From Rhodothermales bacterium (GTDB lineage Bacteria > Bacteroidota > Rhodothermia > Rhodothermales > Bin80): a stretch of 47,390 nt of DNA. Made by a program: the position numbers and the translations under genes. Positions 36,295 through 44,651 of this stretch are shown piece after piece (position 1 is the first letter of the stretch; every line of letters starts with the position of its first letter). The notes beneath the pieces are model-generated. The model did not search any database. It saw only the letters and a program-made list of their open reading frames with translations, and was not told the origin of the DNA. The stretch is from the NCBI GenBank assembly GCA_022821385.1, contig JAJEDR010000051.1:1-47390 (forward strand), written 5' to 3'.

Positions 36295-37433
36295 CTACCT
36301 ACGGAATCTCCCGACTTCCTTGGCCAGCGAGTACAGCACAACATAGATGGTATGGGCTTGGACGCTACTATGCAATGTTTCCAGCTCCATTTGTCACAAC
36401 TGCCCTCACAGAATTCACATGCCCCAAAGATGTAGTGATGGATCCCTTCTCGGGTAGAGGGAATGCACCATTCTTGGCTGCGGCAATGGGGAGACCGTCC
36501 ATCTCCATAGACATTCTTCCCATTGCATGGCTATTCACTACGGCTAAACTCAATCCGTCACACAATGCTGACGATGTACTTCTTCGCCTTCAAGACATAC
36601 GACGGGCTGTGCGTCCTCATGAATGCAGGGCCAGAAACGAATTTGAGAAAATGGCTTGGTCTTCTATCGTTCGTGGCTTTCTTCGTGCAGCGCGCCGAGA
36701 GTTAAACTGGAGGGAGTCCAGTACGGATCAAACTCTGACAGCATTTATTGCTCTTCACATGCAGGACAGCATTCCAAGCGGCCTGTCTAACCGGTTCTCG
36801 CCTACCGTAGCTCACTCTTCATCGTATGCCATACAGTGGTGGACGAAGCAAGGATTACTGGATCCGCCTCAGACGGATCCAGTAGCCTTTCTCGCCAAAA
36901 GAATCCAACGAAGGTACGCTTTCGGAGTCCCGACTCTCGCTCATTCAGTCACTAAACTGGGCGATGCCAGGACAGAATTAAAGGCGATGCCTAGTCAAAG
37001 TGTCAGATTGCTAATTACTTCACCGCCGTATCACGATGTGACTGACTACTGGAACGACCAATGGATTCGTCTATGGCTCCTCGGGGCAGACATGCGTAAG
37101 GATTGGAAGCGTGCGCAGAAGCACTCAAACTTAGCTAGCTATCGTGAGTTGATAAACGGCGTATTCACACAAGCTAAAAGACATGTCCGCAAAGACGGTG
37201 TAGTTATTGTTCGTTGCGGTGATAAGCCAACCACTGCGGATACCTGTAGGGAAGCAATCAAGTCTGTGTGGCCCGAGTGTGATATCTTTGAAAAACGAAC
37301 CGAAATCACCAGACGTGGAAAGGCAAGCGGCTATGGTCATGAGAGCAAGACGATCTATGAAGTAGATATTATCTCCGCTCCTGAAGAGCTTGCCGACAGG
37401 ACCCGCTCTTGGGCATTAAATTCCGAAAACTAG
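36291..37433 (+). CDS. DNA methyltransferase (amino-methylating, SPPY type)
   Basis: A 380-residue methylase. Motif I, the S-adenosylmethionine site, is MDPFSGRGNAPFLAA (50-64). The catalytic motif IV is TSPPYHDVTDYW (243-254), suggesting N4-cytosine or N6-adenine methylation. Motif I precedes IV by ~190 residues, with the probable target-recognition region (~95-230) between them, an alpha-like order. The G-x-G loop is of the DPF-x-G-x-G type seen in beta-class enzymes. It is the last gene of the overlapping HerA-NurA-methylase unit, so it may mark self DNA for that machine. No typical restriction endonuclease is present. Confidence 0.85.
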   Translation: MTTYGISRLPWPASTAQHRWYGLGRYYAMFPAPFVTTALTEFTCPKDVVMDPFSGRGNAPFLAAAMGRPSISIDILPIAWLFTTAKLNPSHNADDVLLRLQDIRRAVRPHECRARNEFEKMAWSSIVRGFLRAARRELNWRESSTDQTLTAFIALHMQDSIPSGLSNRFSPTVAHSSSYAIQWWTKQGLLDPPQTDPVAFLAKRIQRRYAFGVPTLAHSVTKLGDARTELKAMPSQSVRLLITSPPYHDVTDYWNDQWIRLWLLGADMRKDWKRAQKHSNLASYRELINGVFTQAKRHVRKDGVVIVRCGDKPTTADTCREAIKSVWPECDIFEKRTEITRRGKASGYGHESKTIYEVDIISAPEELADRTRSWALNSEN

Positions 37434-37557
37434 CCAAGGAAATCTGTTTCGGCTCTTTGCTATCTATCTGTTATACTTATTTGGACGGTTAAGTACCGGT
37501 AATATAGTTTCCCGAACGATGACAGGCATAAACGGGCACATCCGCGGCCTTGATTGT

Positions 37558-37878
37558 ATTTCGCATATTCCGACCACGTGAACCACTGATTCCGAGCGAT
37601 GCGGGGCACCTTACAAACCGGTATTTTGGGGCGTTGGTGCGAGTTCATCAAACCGGAAGCGGTTTGTTTCTCATCTAATCCAAGTAGGGTTCTTCATCGT
37701 TATTGGCTTTACCAAATCCTATGAGCGACGCCTCCAAATCGTGTATTAATGTGAAAGATCAGGCGTATTCTGTAACTGCGATTTGCGTTCAAGTCGTCCC
37801 ATCGCGCGATGGCCCGTAATGTGGGAGTTGGCCGCGATTCGGTATCCCGGATTCTTGAGCGCGCTACGGTGGCGAAAT
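37558..37878 (+). mobile_element. Second decayed IS21-family end with istA N-terminus (right copy, inverted)
   Basis: This is the mirror image of 27780-28873. The tip GCATATTCCGAC and a repeat unit ATTCCGAGCGATGCGGGGCA (two units left) are followed by AAACCGGTATTTTGGGG, TTTGATGAAC-type and GATTAGATGAGAAACAAACC-type segments in the same order (as complements). An istA start at 37749 follows, with in-frame stops at codons 2 and 9, reading K-I-R-R-I-L-x-LRFAFKSSHRAMARNVGVGRDSVSRILERATVAK. Similarity ends near 37878. The two copies face away from each other and bracket 28874-37557. The rest of the 37434-37961 gap holds nothing else I recognise. Confidence 0.82.
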
Positions 37879-37961
37879 TAGTATACGGTAGATCAGCTAC
37901 TCCAGCAGCAATTTAGAGACCGTAAGCTAATCTGTATGGGAATTCTGAAAGTCAGTCCGTG

Positions 37962-39470
37962 TCAATTATCCACCAGTACACTCCCCGTCATTCTTTCTGG
38001 TATCGACAACCCCATAAGTTTCAAGATTGTAGGTGCTACATCCCCAAGTTTACCCGGCCAAATAGGACCGAAGAATCCATCTCGGATGATCAGATGGGGG
38101 ACAAGCGCGGTGGTGTGGGCCGTATGGGGTGAGCCGTCCTCGTTGCGCATGCAGTCTGCGTTCCCGTGATCTGCGATAATACTGATACTGTAGTTGACTG
38201 CACGTGCAGCCTCAACTACCATACGTGCAGCCTCATCAACAGCCTCTACTGCCTTTACCGCCGCTTCGAACACACCCGTGTGACCAACCATATCGGGATT
38301 GGCGAAATTCAAACATATAAAATCAAACTTGTCCTGTCTCAATGCTTCCACGCAGTGCCTGGCAACTTCGGGCGCACTCATCTCGGGCTGCAAGTCATAG
38401 GTGGCTACTTTTGGTGAAGCAATCAGAAGACGCTCCTCCCCGGTAAATGGTTTTTCCCGCCCACCGCTAAAGAAATAAGTAACATGCGGGTACTTTTCGG
38501 TCTCTGCCACCCGTAGCTGACGCAAGCCCGCTCTGGATACAACCTCGCCCAAGGTTTCTGCTAGGTCCAATTTATCAAAGGCAACCGGCAAGCCAAATTT
38601 CTTGTCGTATGGTGTGAGCGTGGCAAAATAAAGTTGCTCAAAAATCTCTACTTCAAATTCGGCATCCGTAGGTCTCTGCGTGAATGCATTGACTAACTGA
38701 CGACCCCGATCGGCTCTGAAGTTGAAAAACACGACTGCGTCTCCATCAGTAATAGGCGCCTGTTCAATGACGTGTGGTTCAACAAATTCGTCCGTAACAC
38801 TAGCCGCGTAATTGGCCTCAAGAGCCTCCACTGCACTTGCAGAAAGCTGCCCCTCTCCCTTTGTAAGCATGCGATAGGCTTTCCGGGTACGCTCCCATCG
38901 CCGGTCTCGGTCCATTGCATCGTAGCGACCAATGACGGTTACGATTCGTGCCATATGCCCTGCCCTCCGCTCAAACTCCCGTACGTAACGAACACCGCCG
39001 TGTGGATCAGCGTCCCTGCCGTCGGTGAATGCATGTACGCACACCTGTTCACGGGAAAGCCCCTCACGCTGCGCCAACTGGCAGAGCGCTACAAGATGAT
39101 TTATATGACTGTGTACTCCACCATCAGAAAACAACCCCATAAGATGCAACCGCGTATTGCTCGCATGCTTTGCGGCGGCAATCAGTATTTCATTCCTGAA
39201 GATTGAACCATCCTCGATGGCTAAATCAATGCGTGTAATCTCCTGATTCACTACGCGCCCGGCGCCCAGGTTCATATGCCCCACCTCGCTATTGCCCATT
39301 TGTCCGGGCGGAAGTCCAACTGGTCTTCCCGACGCCTCAAGCGTCCCATGCGGATACCTTGCAAACAAGCTGTCCAAGAATGGCTTGCGTGCCTTGTGTA
39401 TTGCACTTACCGCCGGGTTCACGGCTATGCCGTAGCCATCCAGGATAATCAGAATATGTTTACTGGGCAT
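37962..39470 (-). CDS. gpmI: 2,3-bisphosphoglycerate-independent phosphoglycerate mutase
   Basis: Interconverts 3- and 2-phosphoglycerate in glycolysis. The start is the ATG at 39470 (MPSKHILIILDGYG), giving 502 residues. An upstream in-frame extension to 39554 lies inside nth and is not conserved. The alkaline-phosphatase-like metal sites are visible: LDGYG (D11), the phosphoserine loop MGNSEVGHMNLGAGR (S61), HAFTDGRD, FFNFRADR, NFANPDMVGHTG and ADHGNAD. Complete. It overlaps the nth stop by 11 bases. Confidence 0.96.
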   Translation of the reverse strand: MPSKHILIILDGYGIAVNPAVSAIHKARKPFLDSLFARYPHGTLEASGRPVGLPPGQMGNSEVGHMNLGAGRVVNQEITRIDLAIEDGSIFRNEILIAAAKHASNTRLHLMGLFSDGGVHSHINHLVALCQLAQREGLSREQVCVHAFTDGRDADPHGGVRYVREFERRAGHMARIVTVIGRYDAMDRDRRWERTRKAYRMLTKGEGQLSASAVEALEANYAASVTDEFVEPHVIEQAPITDGDAVVFFNFRADRGRQLVNAFTQRPTDAEFEVEIFEQLYFATLTPYDKKFGLPVAFDKLDLAETLGEVVSRAGLRQLRVAETEKYPHVTYFFSGGREKPFTGEERLLIASPKVATYDLQPEMSAPEVARHCVEALRQDKFDFICLNFANPDMVGHTGVFEAAVKAVEAVDEAARMVVEAARAVNYSISIIADHGNADCMRNEDGSPHTAHTTALVPHLIIRDGFFGPIWPGKLGDVAPTILKLMGLSIPERMTGSVLVDN

Positions 39471-40344
39471 TCTTGTTTGTTTTCCGACTTGGTTTATCAA
39501 TGCGGTAATCACGCACGATTTTTGATGTGTGTCCCGTCTTGGATACATACACATTCATTGAATCACACTTCGGACAGCTCAACTGAATAACTCCGGTGCG
39601 GTCGGTGCGCGAGGCGGGCTCATCAAAGTAGTAGCGCCGGGTTGCACAATAGTACGCCCCCTTTGCCGGATCCAGCCCCGCGATGGGTTTTGGGAGGCGT
39701 TGGGCCGCCTCGTAGTATTTGCACGCCTCCGCTACCACGCAGTCCTCGCAGCCAGGATTACGTGCCGTACAGGTGTACCTGCCATGCAGTATCAGGAGAT
39801 GGTGCGCCAGCCCCCATTGTCCCCGAGGTATAACTCGCTTAAGACCCCGCTCAACCTTTAATGGCTTGTCTGCCTGGTGTACAAGTCCGGTCCGATTGGC
39901 AACACGGAAAACATGCGTATCCACAGGCAACGCATCCTGATCATTAAATGCGACAGACGAAACTACCTGTGCTGTTTTTCTACCAACACCAGGTAATTTC
40001 ATCAGACCCGCCTGACTCCTTGGGAGCTGGCCATCATGGTCCGACATTACCTTGCGAGCCATACCCACCAAATGCTTGGCTTTGTTGTTAGGATATGAGA
40101 TGGATGCAATTATCTTGGCTACATCCTCTGGAGCAGCGCGGGAAAGCGCCGCAAAAGTCGGCCACATATTGAACAGCGACGGCGTGACTAGGTTAACACG
40201 TGCATCCGTGCACTGTGCGGACAGAATTACGGCGACTATGAGCTCATACTCTTCCGAGAAATTGAGCTCACTCTCTGGGCGTGGAATTACTTTTGCGAGC
40301 GCGTCAAGTATGATTTGAGCACGCCTCTTTCTGCCTATGTCCAT
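39460..40344 (-). CDS. nth: Endonuclease III with a C-terminal cysteine-bearing extension
   Basis: A DNA glycosylase/AP lyase for oxidised pyrimidines. The ATG at 40344 is preceded by AGGAGGTCA, a strong ribosome-binding site, so I prefer it to the ATG at 40362 (numbers here count from 40362). The helix-hairpin-helix is LPGVGRKTAQVV with catalytic K129, the catalytic aspartate is D148 in VDTHVFRV, and the [4Fe-4S] cysteines are C198, C205, C208 and C214 (C-x6-C-x2-C-x5-C). Ordinary Nth proteins end soon after. Here ~80 extra residues follow, with SCPKCDS (C263/C266) and a basic tail, perhaps a zinc-ribbon-like DNA-binding addition. Confidence 0.93.
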   Translation of the reverse strand: MDIGRKRRAQIILDALAKVIPRPESELNFSEEYELIVAVILSAQCTDARVNLVTPSLFNMWPTFAALSRAAPEDVAKIIASISYPNNKAKHLVGMARKVMSDHDGQLPRSQAGLMKLPGVGRKTAQVVSSVAFNDQDALPVDTHVFRVANRTGLVHQADKPLKVERGLKRVIPRGQWGLAHHLLILHGRYTCTARNPGCEDCVVAEACKYYEAAQRLPKPIAGLDPAKGAYYCATRRYYFDEPASRTDRTGVIQLSCPKCDSMNVYVSKTGHTSKIVRDYRIDKPSRKTNKNAQ

Positions 40345-40360
40345 TGACCTCCTGAGCGAC

Positions 40361-41548
40361 ATGCGGTTAACTCATAGAATACTGACCCTGTTCACACTAT
40401 TGAGCCTAATCTCGCTCGCGCTGGTCACACCCACCCGCGCTCAGATATCAGACTCGGCGCGTGTATCTGTATTCACGATCTATCCAGGGGAGGCCCTTCA
40501 CTCTCTCTGGGGACACAGTGCGCTTAGAATCTGGGATCCAGTCACTGGAATTGATATCTCATACAACTACGGCACTTTCGACTTCGGGAATCGACTGTCG
40601 TTCATTGCCCGATTTGCATATGGAAAACTGGACTATCAATTGTCCCTGCAAAACTCGCCCGCCCTGGTTGAATACTCCTGGTTTTCAGAAAAACGCGGCG
40701 TTGTGGAGCAACAGTTGAATCTCACGCCGTCAGAAAGACGAGTGCTCTATCAGTACCTGTCGGCCAATGCTCTTACAGAAAACCGCACCTATCGCTACGA
40801 CTTTCTCTTTGACAATTGTGCTACACGGATTCGCGATGCACTGGAGTACACTTTACAAACTCCTCTGGCCGATTCGATTTCAACGGGGGTGTCATTTCGT
40901 GATCTAGTCAGGCCCTATGTGCATGCGCGCCCGGATCTGGATATGGCCATTAACCTTGCCATGGGACTCCCTGTAGATCGTTATGCATCACAAAGAGATT
41001 TGGCCTTCTTGCCAATTGAGTTGCAAGCCTTGCTGCAAATTGCACAAACCGCAACTGGTGCTCCACTGGTTATAGCGTCTGATACGCTACATGGCGATCC
41101 CGTGACTCCTGAGACTCGTCGCTCAATGTCTCTCCCGACCGGCGCAGCCTGGCTTATATTCGTTGCGGCATTTGTATACTTTCTGCGTGATTTTCGCGAA
41201 CCCCGTCAACGCAAATTTGATGTGGTATTGCTCTCCACGGTAACCCTTGTAGGACTCTTGGTTACCTTCTTCTGGCTTGTATCTCTGCATACAATCACAC
41301 GACCGAATCTGCACATTATGTGGGCTTGGCCGCTGCACATAATCCCGCTCTACCTCTCCCGTCGTCCCTTTGTGACCATTTACTGGTGGTGCGCCGCCGC
41401 CAGCGCCGTGGTTTTCGCGCTGGGCTCGGCATGGTGGCCACAGGCCTCACCGGCTGTAGCACTCCCTCTTGCACTGGCAGTAGCTGTGCGATGCATTACT
41501 CTTGCAAGAGTACCGCGTACGGGATTTGAACCCGTGTTACCGGCGTGA
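40361..41548 (+). CDS. DUF4105/Lnb N-terminal-domain membrane protein
   Basis: From the ATG at 40361 the protein is 395 residues. The signal peptide (MRLTHRILTLF...TPTRAQ) supports this start over the ATG at 40337, which would add acidic residues. The periplasmic domain has the DUF4105/Lnb hallmarks: LHSLWGHSALRIWDP and YDFLFDNCATRIRDAL, whose His and Cys are the conserved pair. After ~residue 250 come about five hydrophobic segments. Lnb proteins of Gram-positives transfer acyl chains within lipoproteins; whether this relative does so is unknown. The last ~13 codons (RVPRTGFEPVLPA) are read through the antisense of the tRNA-Glu gene, so the natural C-terminus is odd. Confidence 0.82.
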   Translation: MRLTHRILTLFTLLSLISLALVTPTRAQISDSARVSVFTIYPGEALHSLWGHSALRIWDPVTGIDISYNYGTFDFGNRLSFIARFAYGKLDYQLSLQNSPALVEYSWFSEKRGVVEQQLNLTPSERRVLYQYLSANALTENRTYRYDFLFDNCATRIRDALEYTLQTPLADSISTGVSFRDLVRPYVHARPDLDMAINLAMGLPVDRYASQRDLAFLPIELQALLQIAQTATGAPLVIASDTLHGDPVTPETRRSMSLPTGAAWLIFVAAFVYFLRDFREPRQRKFDVVLLSTVTLVGLLVTFFWLVSLHTITRPNLHIMWAWPLHIIPLYLSRRPFVTIYWWCAAASAVVFALGSAWWPQASPAVALPLALAVAVRCITLARVPRTGFEPVLPA

Positions 41549-41582
41549 AAGGCCGGCGTCCTAACCCCTAGACGAACGCGGC
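41511..41582 (-). tRNA. tRNA-Glu (anticodon TTC)
   Basis: Read on the minus strand: acceptor GCCGCGT pairing with ACGCGGT and discriminator A, D-arm GTCTAGGGGTTAGGAC, anticodon stem-loop CCGGCCTTTCACGCCGG with anticodon TTC, and T-arm ACGGGTTCAAATCCCGT. No CCA is encoded. About 72 bases. The 3' half overlaps the tail of the DUF4105 gene on the other strand. Confidence 0.93.
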
Positions 41583-41597
41583 AGATATCTATAAAAG

Positions 41598-41672
41598 GGT
41601 GACCGAGGGGACTTGAACCCCCGACCTCCAGGGCCACAACCTGGCGCTCTAACCACCTGAGCTACGGTCACC
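41598..41672 (-). tRNA. tRNA-His (anticodon GTG)
   Basis: Minus strand: acceptor GTGACCG pairing with CGGTCAC, with the extra 5' G (G-1) opposite C73 that marks histidine tRNAs. The D-arm is GCTCAGGTGGTTAGAGC, the anticodon loop TTGTGGC with anticodon GTG, and the T-arm GGGGGTTCAAGTCCCCT. CCA is not encoded. It lies 15 bases upstream of tRNA-Glu and is probably co-transcribed with it. Confidence 0.94.
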
Positions 41673-41728
41673 ATTTCTCGTCCAACTCGAAATTTACACA
41701 AGAATGATGGATAATAATTAAAACGGGC

Positions 41729-44089
41729 TTAACGAATGATCGCAACCTTGCCATATGAAGTCCCCTCATCGTTCTTGCCCTGAGCAACAATTAAATACAT
41801 ACCAGAAGGAACCAGTTGACCATTATAGTCCCGGCCATCCCAACTGATGCGTCCCCCACGGGCCTGCATTCGCCGAATAAGTTCACCGTGCACAGCAACA
41901 ATTGATATTTCTGTTTCTGCTACCAAACCCTCAATGTAGATTTGAACGTCTGTCTGCCCATGGATCTCAACCGGATTTGGATACACAAACAAGTTCTGCG
42001 CTTCGTCGGCAGGCTGTATCGCATCACCCAATAAACTAACTAATCCTCTGTCCGTACCTAAGAAAACCCGCCCGGTTAACGCTTCAACCGCTACAGTGAT
42101 CACGACATCAGAAAAAAGCGGGGAGTTGTTAGCCCTATGGTGCTCAACCAATTCAAACCCTACCCCCTCCGAAAGCAAGTACGCGCCCTCAGGTGTGGCC
42201 ATCCATAATCTGTTCGAAGGATCAACCGCAATATCATTTATTGCCAAGCCATTCAGCACATAGGACCCTAATGTTCGATCCAGCCAAATGGGCCAAATGG
42301 CGGCTAAGGAAGGATCATTTGCCGAAAAGGCCGTGCTTCGGAAATAGGCCGGGCCTTCGTTTGTGCCGACCCAAATCCTCCCGGAAAGATCTTCGGTCAA
42401 TGAAGAAATCTGAGTGCCAGGAAACCCAACTCCATTTGAACCCGGTTCGGAGTAATAGGTGCATACATCGTCCGATCCGTCCCCTGGCGTGTCGTTCGTA
42501 TCCAGCACAAGTACCCCCTTCGTTATCGTCAAGTTGCCTTGATCCAGAAGAACAATCCATTTTATGCCGTTTGAGTCTACTAGAATATCTCCCAACGCAG
42601 TCGTTTGGGACATACCGCTACACTGGGGCGGCAAAAGCCGCGACCATGTTCCGTCCACCGCGCGAACATGTAACGGGTAGGGTGAAATGGTATTGGTAAC
42701 CCACAACGTCCCGTCCTGCTCGCTTGCAACTCCACCTACAATGATATAATCCTGCGTTCCAGCGGCAGGAAGCAAAGTCGAATTAGACTGATCATAAACC
42801 GTAACCACATCCTCTGGCGATACTTGAGCCAAGCCGGCACCGCGAGAAGCCGCCCAGGCATTGCCCTGCCCGTCTACGTGCACGCGCCAATAACTGCCTC
42901 TTCCACTTAATTCCTCTACGAAGCGTCCCGTGAAGTTCGTCCAGTCGTCCCCTGACCTCATACGATAGAAGCCGGACCTCGGAATACCCAATTGGGCTGC
43001 CGCCCAAAGATTACCGTCGGGGCTGATAGCCAGATCTCCAAAAGGGGAATCAAATGGTCCCGCAGGATAAAGCTCACGGCTGACAAGATCAAGTGAAGTA
43101 GCACTTCCTGCCCTGACGTAGTGACTCAGTCCACTATCGGCGTCCCCGATCCATACATTTCCCGAAGCATCAACCCCCACTGACTGTAAATCTTCGAACC
43201 CACCGACCGGGATTGACTCCACACCATTGATATCATAAGCGCGTAAGCGGAACTGTGTTACCGCCAGAACCTGATCATCCAGTTTGTCCAGATCTAGGAT
43301 AGGACGAGTGTTCGTACCCACACGCTCATAACCTCCGTTTTCTGTCCGTTTACTCAATCCAGAAGTCGTGCCAACGTACAGGCGATCATGCTGGTAAACG
43401 AGGTGTGTAATCCTGATACCGGGAAAGAAATTTCGTTCTGATGTCCATGAACTTGGATCTTGCAGGCTTTGGCCCGAGAGTGGTGCAAATGCCACCCCGG
43501 CATCGGTACCAAGCCATAACCCCCTTTCGCCACCGGGAATGGTGTTTACGATAACATCATTGACGGCCGTAGCAGCCGTAAATGACCCTAGTCTGCTGTA
43601 TGTGTCTCGGACTTCATTGTCTACAGGATCAAATACAACCAGCCCAAATCCCGTTGCAATGAGCAAGCTATCCCCAAGCACCTCCATAGCATTGATTGTT
43701 TTTGTAGGGAATCGCTCACTTCGATATATATCAAAAAAAGAGATTACCTCACCTGTGGATACATCAAGCCGGTCAAATACGCCGTTCACATAGCCAATCC
43801 AAAGCACTTGCCGCTCCGTATCCCATGCCAGGGCCTGCACATTTACGTCATACAAGCCTTCGGCAGCAGTATAACGATTGATCTCACCATTGCCCGGATC
43901 ATAGCTGTATACTCCGCCTGTTGAAGCCACCCAGATTACTCCACCATCTGCAGTTGAAAGTTCTGTAACCTCACGAAAACTGGTATGGGCTGTCCAGGAG
44001 CGGGAATTCTGAGCATGAGCCAACTGGACGAACACAAGAACACAAAGGAATGCACTAATGCACTTAAATGGACTCATAATCGGGGACAT
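41729..44089 (-). CDS. porZ: PorZ-like T9SS protein: beta-propellers plus own sorting domain
   Basis: A 786-residue exported protein. A signal peptide (to ~26, ...VQLAHA) is followed by two long beta-propeller regions with repeated L-W-I/V-x-T/S-x-x-G-V/L blades (VIWVASTGGVYSYDP, VLWIGYVNGV, GLWLGTDAGVA, GRIWVGTNEG, VFLGTDRGLV). The C-terminus (~700-786) is a type A T9SS sorting domain: FVYPNPVE, then ISWDGRDYNGQLVPSGMYLI and K-V-A-I-IR. Length, domain order and the N-terminal block (RSWTAHTSFREVTEL; KTINAM; ATGFGLVVFD) match PorZ, the surface component of the T9SS attachment complex. Translation may start at 44089 or 44077; both overlap the ribH end. Confidence 0.78.
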   Translation of the reverse strand: MSPIMSPFKCISAFLCVLVFVQLAHAQNSRSWTAHTSFREVTELSTADGGVIWVASTGGVYSYDPGNGEINRYTAAEGLYDVNVQALAWDTERQVLWIGYVNGVFDRLDVSTGEVISFFDIYRSERFPTKTINAMEVLGDSLLIATGFGLVVFDPVDNEVRDTYSRLGSFTAATAVNDVIVNTIPGGERGLWLGTDAGVAFAPLSGQSLQDPSSWTSERNFFPGIRITHLVYQHDRLYVGTTSGLSKRTENGGYERVGTNTRPILDLDKLDDQVLAVTQFRLRAYDINGVESIPVGGFEDLQSVGVDASGNVWIGDADSGLSHYVRAGSATSLDLVSRELYPAGPFDSPFGDLAISPDGNLWAAAQLGIPRSGFYRMRSGDDWTNFTGRFVEELSGRGSYWRVHVDGQGNAWAASRGAGLAQVSPEDVVTVYDQSNSTLLPAAGTQDYIIVGGVASEQDGTLWVTNTISPYPLHVRAVDGTWSRLLPPQCSGMSQTTALGDILVDSNGIKWIVLLDQGNLTITKGVLVLDTNDTPGDGSDDVCTYYSEPGSNGVGFPGTQISSLTEDLSGRIWVGTNEGPAYFRSTAFSANDPSLAAIWPIWLDRTLGSYVLNGLAINDIAVDPSNRLWMATPEGAYLLSEGVGFELVEHHRANNSPLFSDVVITVAVEALTGRVFLGTDRGLVSLLGDAIQPADEAQNLFVYPNPVEIHGQTDVQIYIEGLVAETEISIVAVHGELIRRMQARGGRISWDGRDYNGQLVPSGMYLIVAQGKNDEGTSYGKVAIIR

Positions 44090-44651
44090 CCATGGGGTTA
44101 CGGGGGAGTTTCTGTAATAGATCGCTCATTTCCAGAGCAGCTAACGCTGCTTCTGTTCCCTTGTGGTTCGGACCAGGCGTCGAACGTCTCCTTGCTTGCT
44201 CAAGAGTTTCAGTGGTGATGACTCCAAGTGCGACTGGGACTCCCGTCCTTAGTGCCACCTCTTGCAACCCATTGATTGCCGCATTGCTTATTGCCTCAAA
44301 ATGGTACGTTTCCCCCCGAATCACGGCCCCCAAAGCGATGACAGCATCATACCGGCCAGCATTGATCATACGCTCAACTGCGAGCGGCAACTCAAATGCT
44401 CCCGGACACCATACAATGTTAATCTTGGTGACATCATATGAGGAAAGCGATTCCAGACAGCCTTTCAGTAAATCCTGGGTGATAGATTTGTTGAATCGGC
44501 TCACGACAATCCCAAACTGAGCATCCGTAGACCGAATCGGAGCTCCTTTGAACTCTGATATTACGCTCGTCTCACCACCTGAAGATATGTTCTGATCTTC
44601 GCGCACGCGTCCGTCACGCTCCTCTTCTGACTTTACAGGATCAATTCGCAT
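44064..44651 (-). CDS. ribH: 6,7-dimethyl-8-ribityllumazine synthase
   Basis: Condenses 5-amino-6-ribitylaminouracil with dihydroxybutanone phosphate, the penultimate riboflavin step. The 195-residue protein has the family core: FGIVVSRFN, VPGAFE-like CPGAFELPLA, ALGAVIRGETYHFEAI (with the catalytic histidine), GVPVALGVITTE and the N-K-G-x-EAA-like HKGTEAALAALEM. An N-terminal extension of about 40 charged residues precedes the core; a later start is possible. The PorZ-like gene starts inside its 3' end. Confidence 0.93.
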   Translation of the reverse strand: MRIDPVKSEEERDGRVREDQNISSGGETSVISEFKGAPIRSTDAQFGIVVSRFNKSITQDLLKGCLESLSSYDVTKINIVWCPGAFELPLAVERMINAGRYDAVIALGAVIRGETYHFEAISNAAINGLQEVALRTGVPVALGVITTETLEQARRRSTPGPNHKGTEAALAALEMSDLLQKLPRNPMDVPDYESI

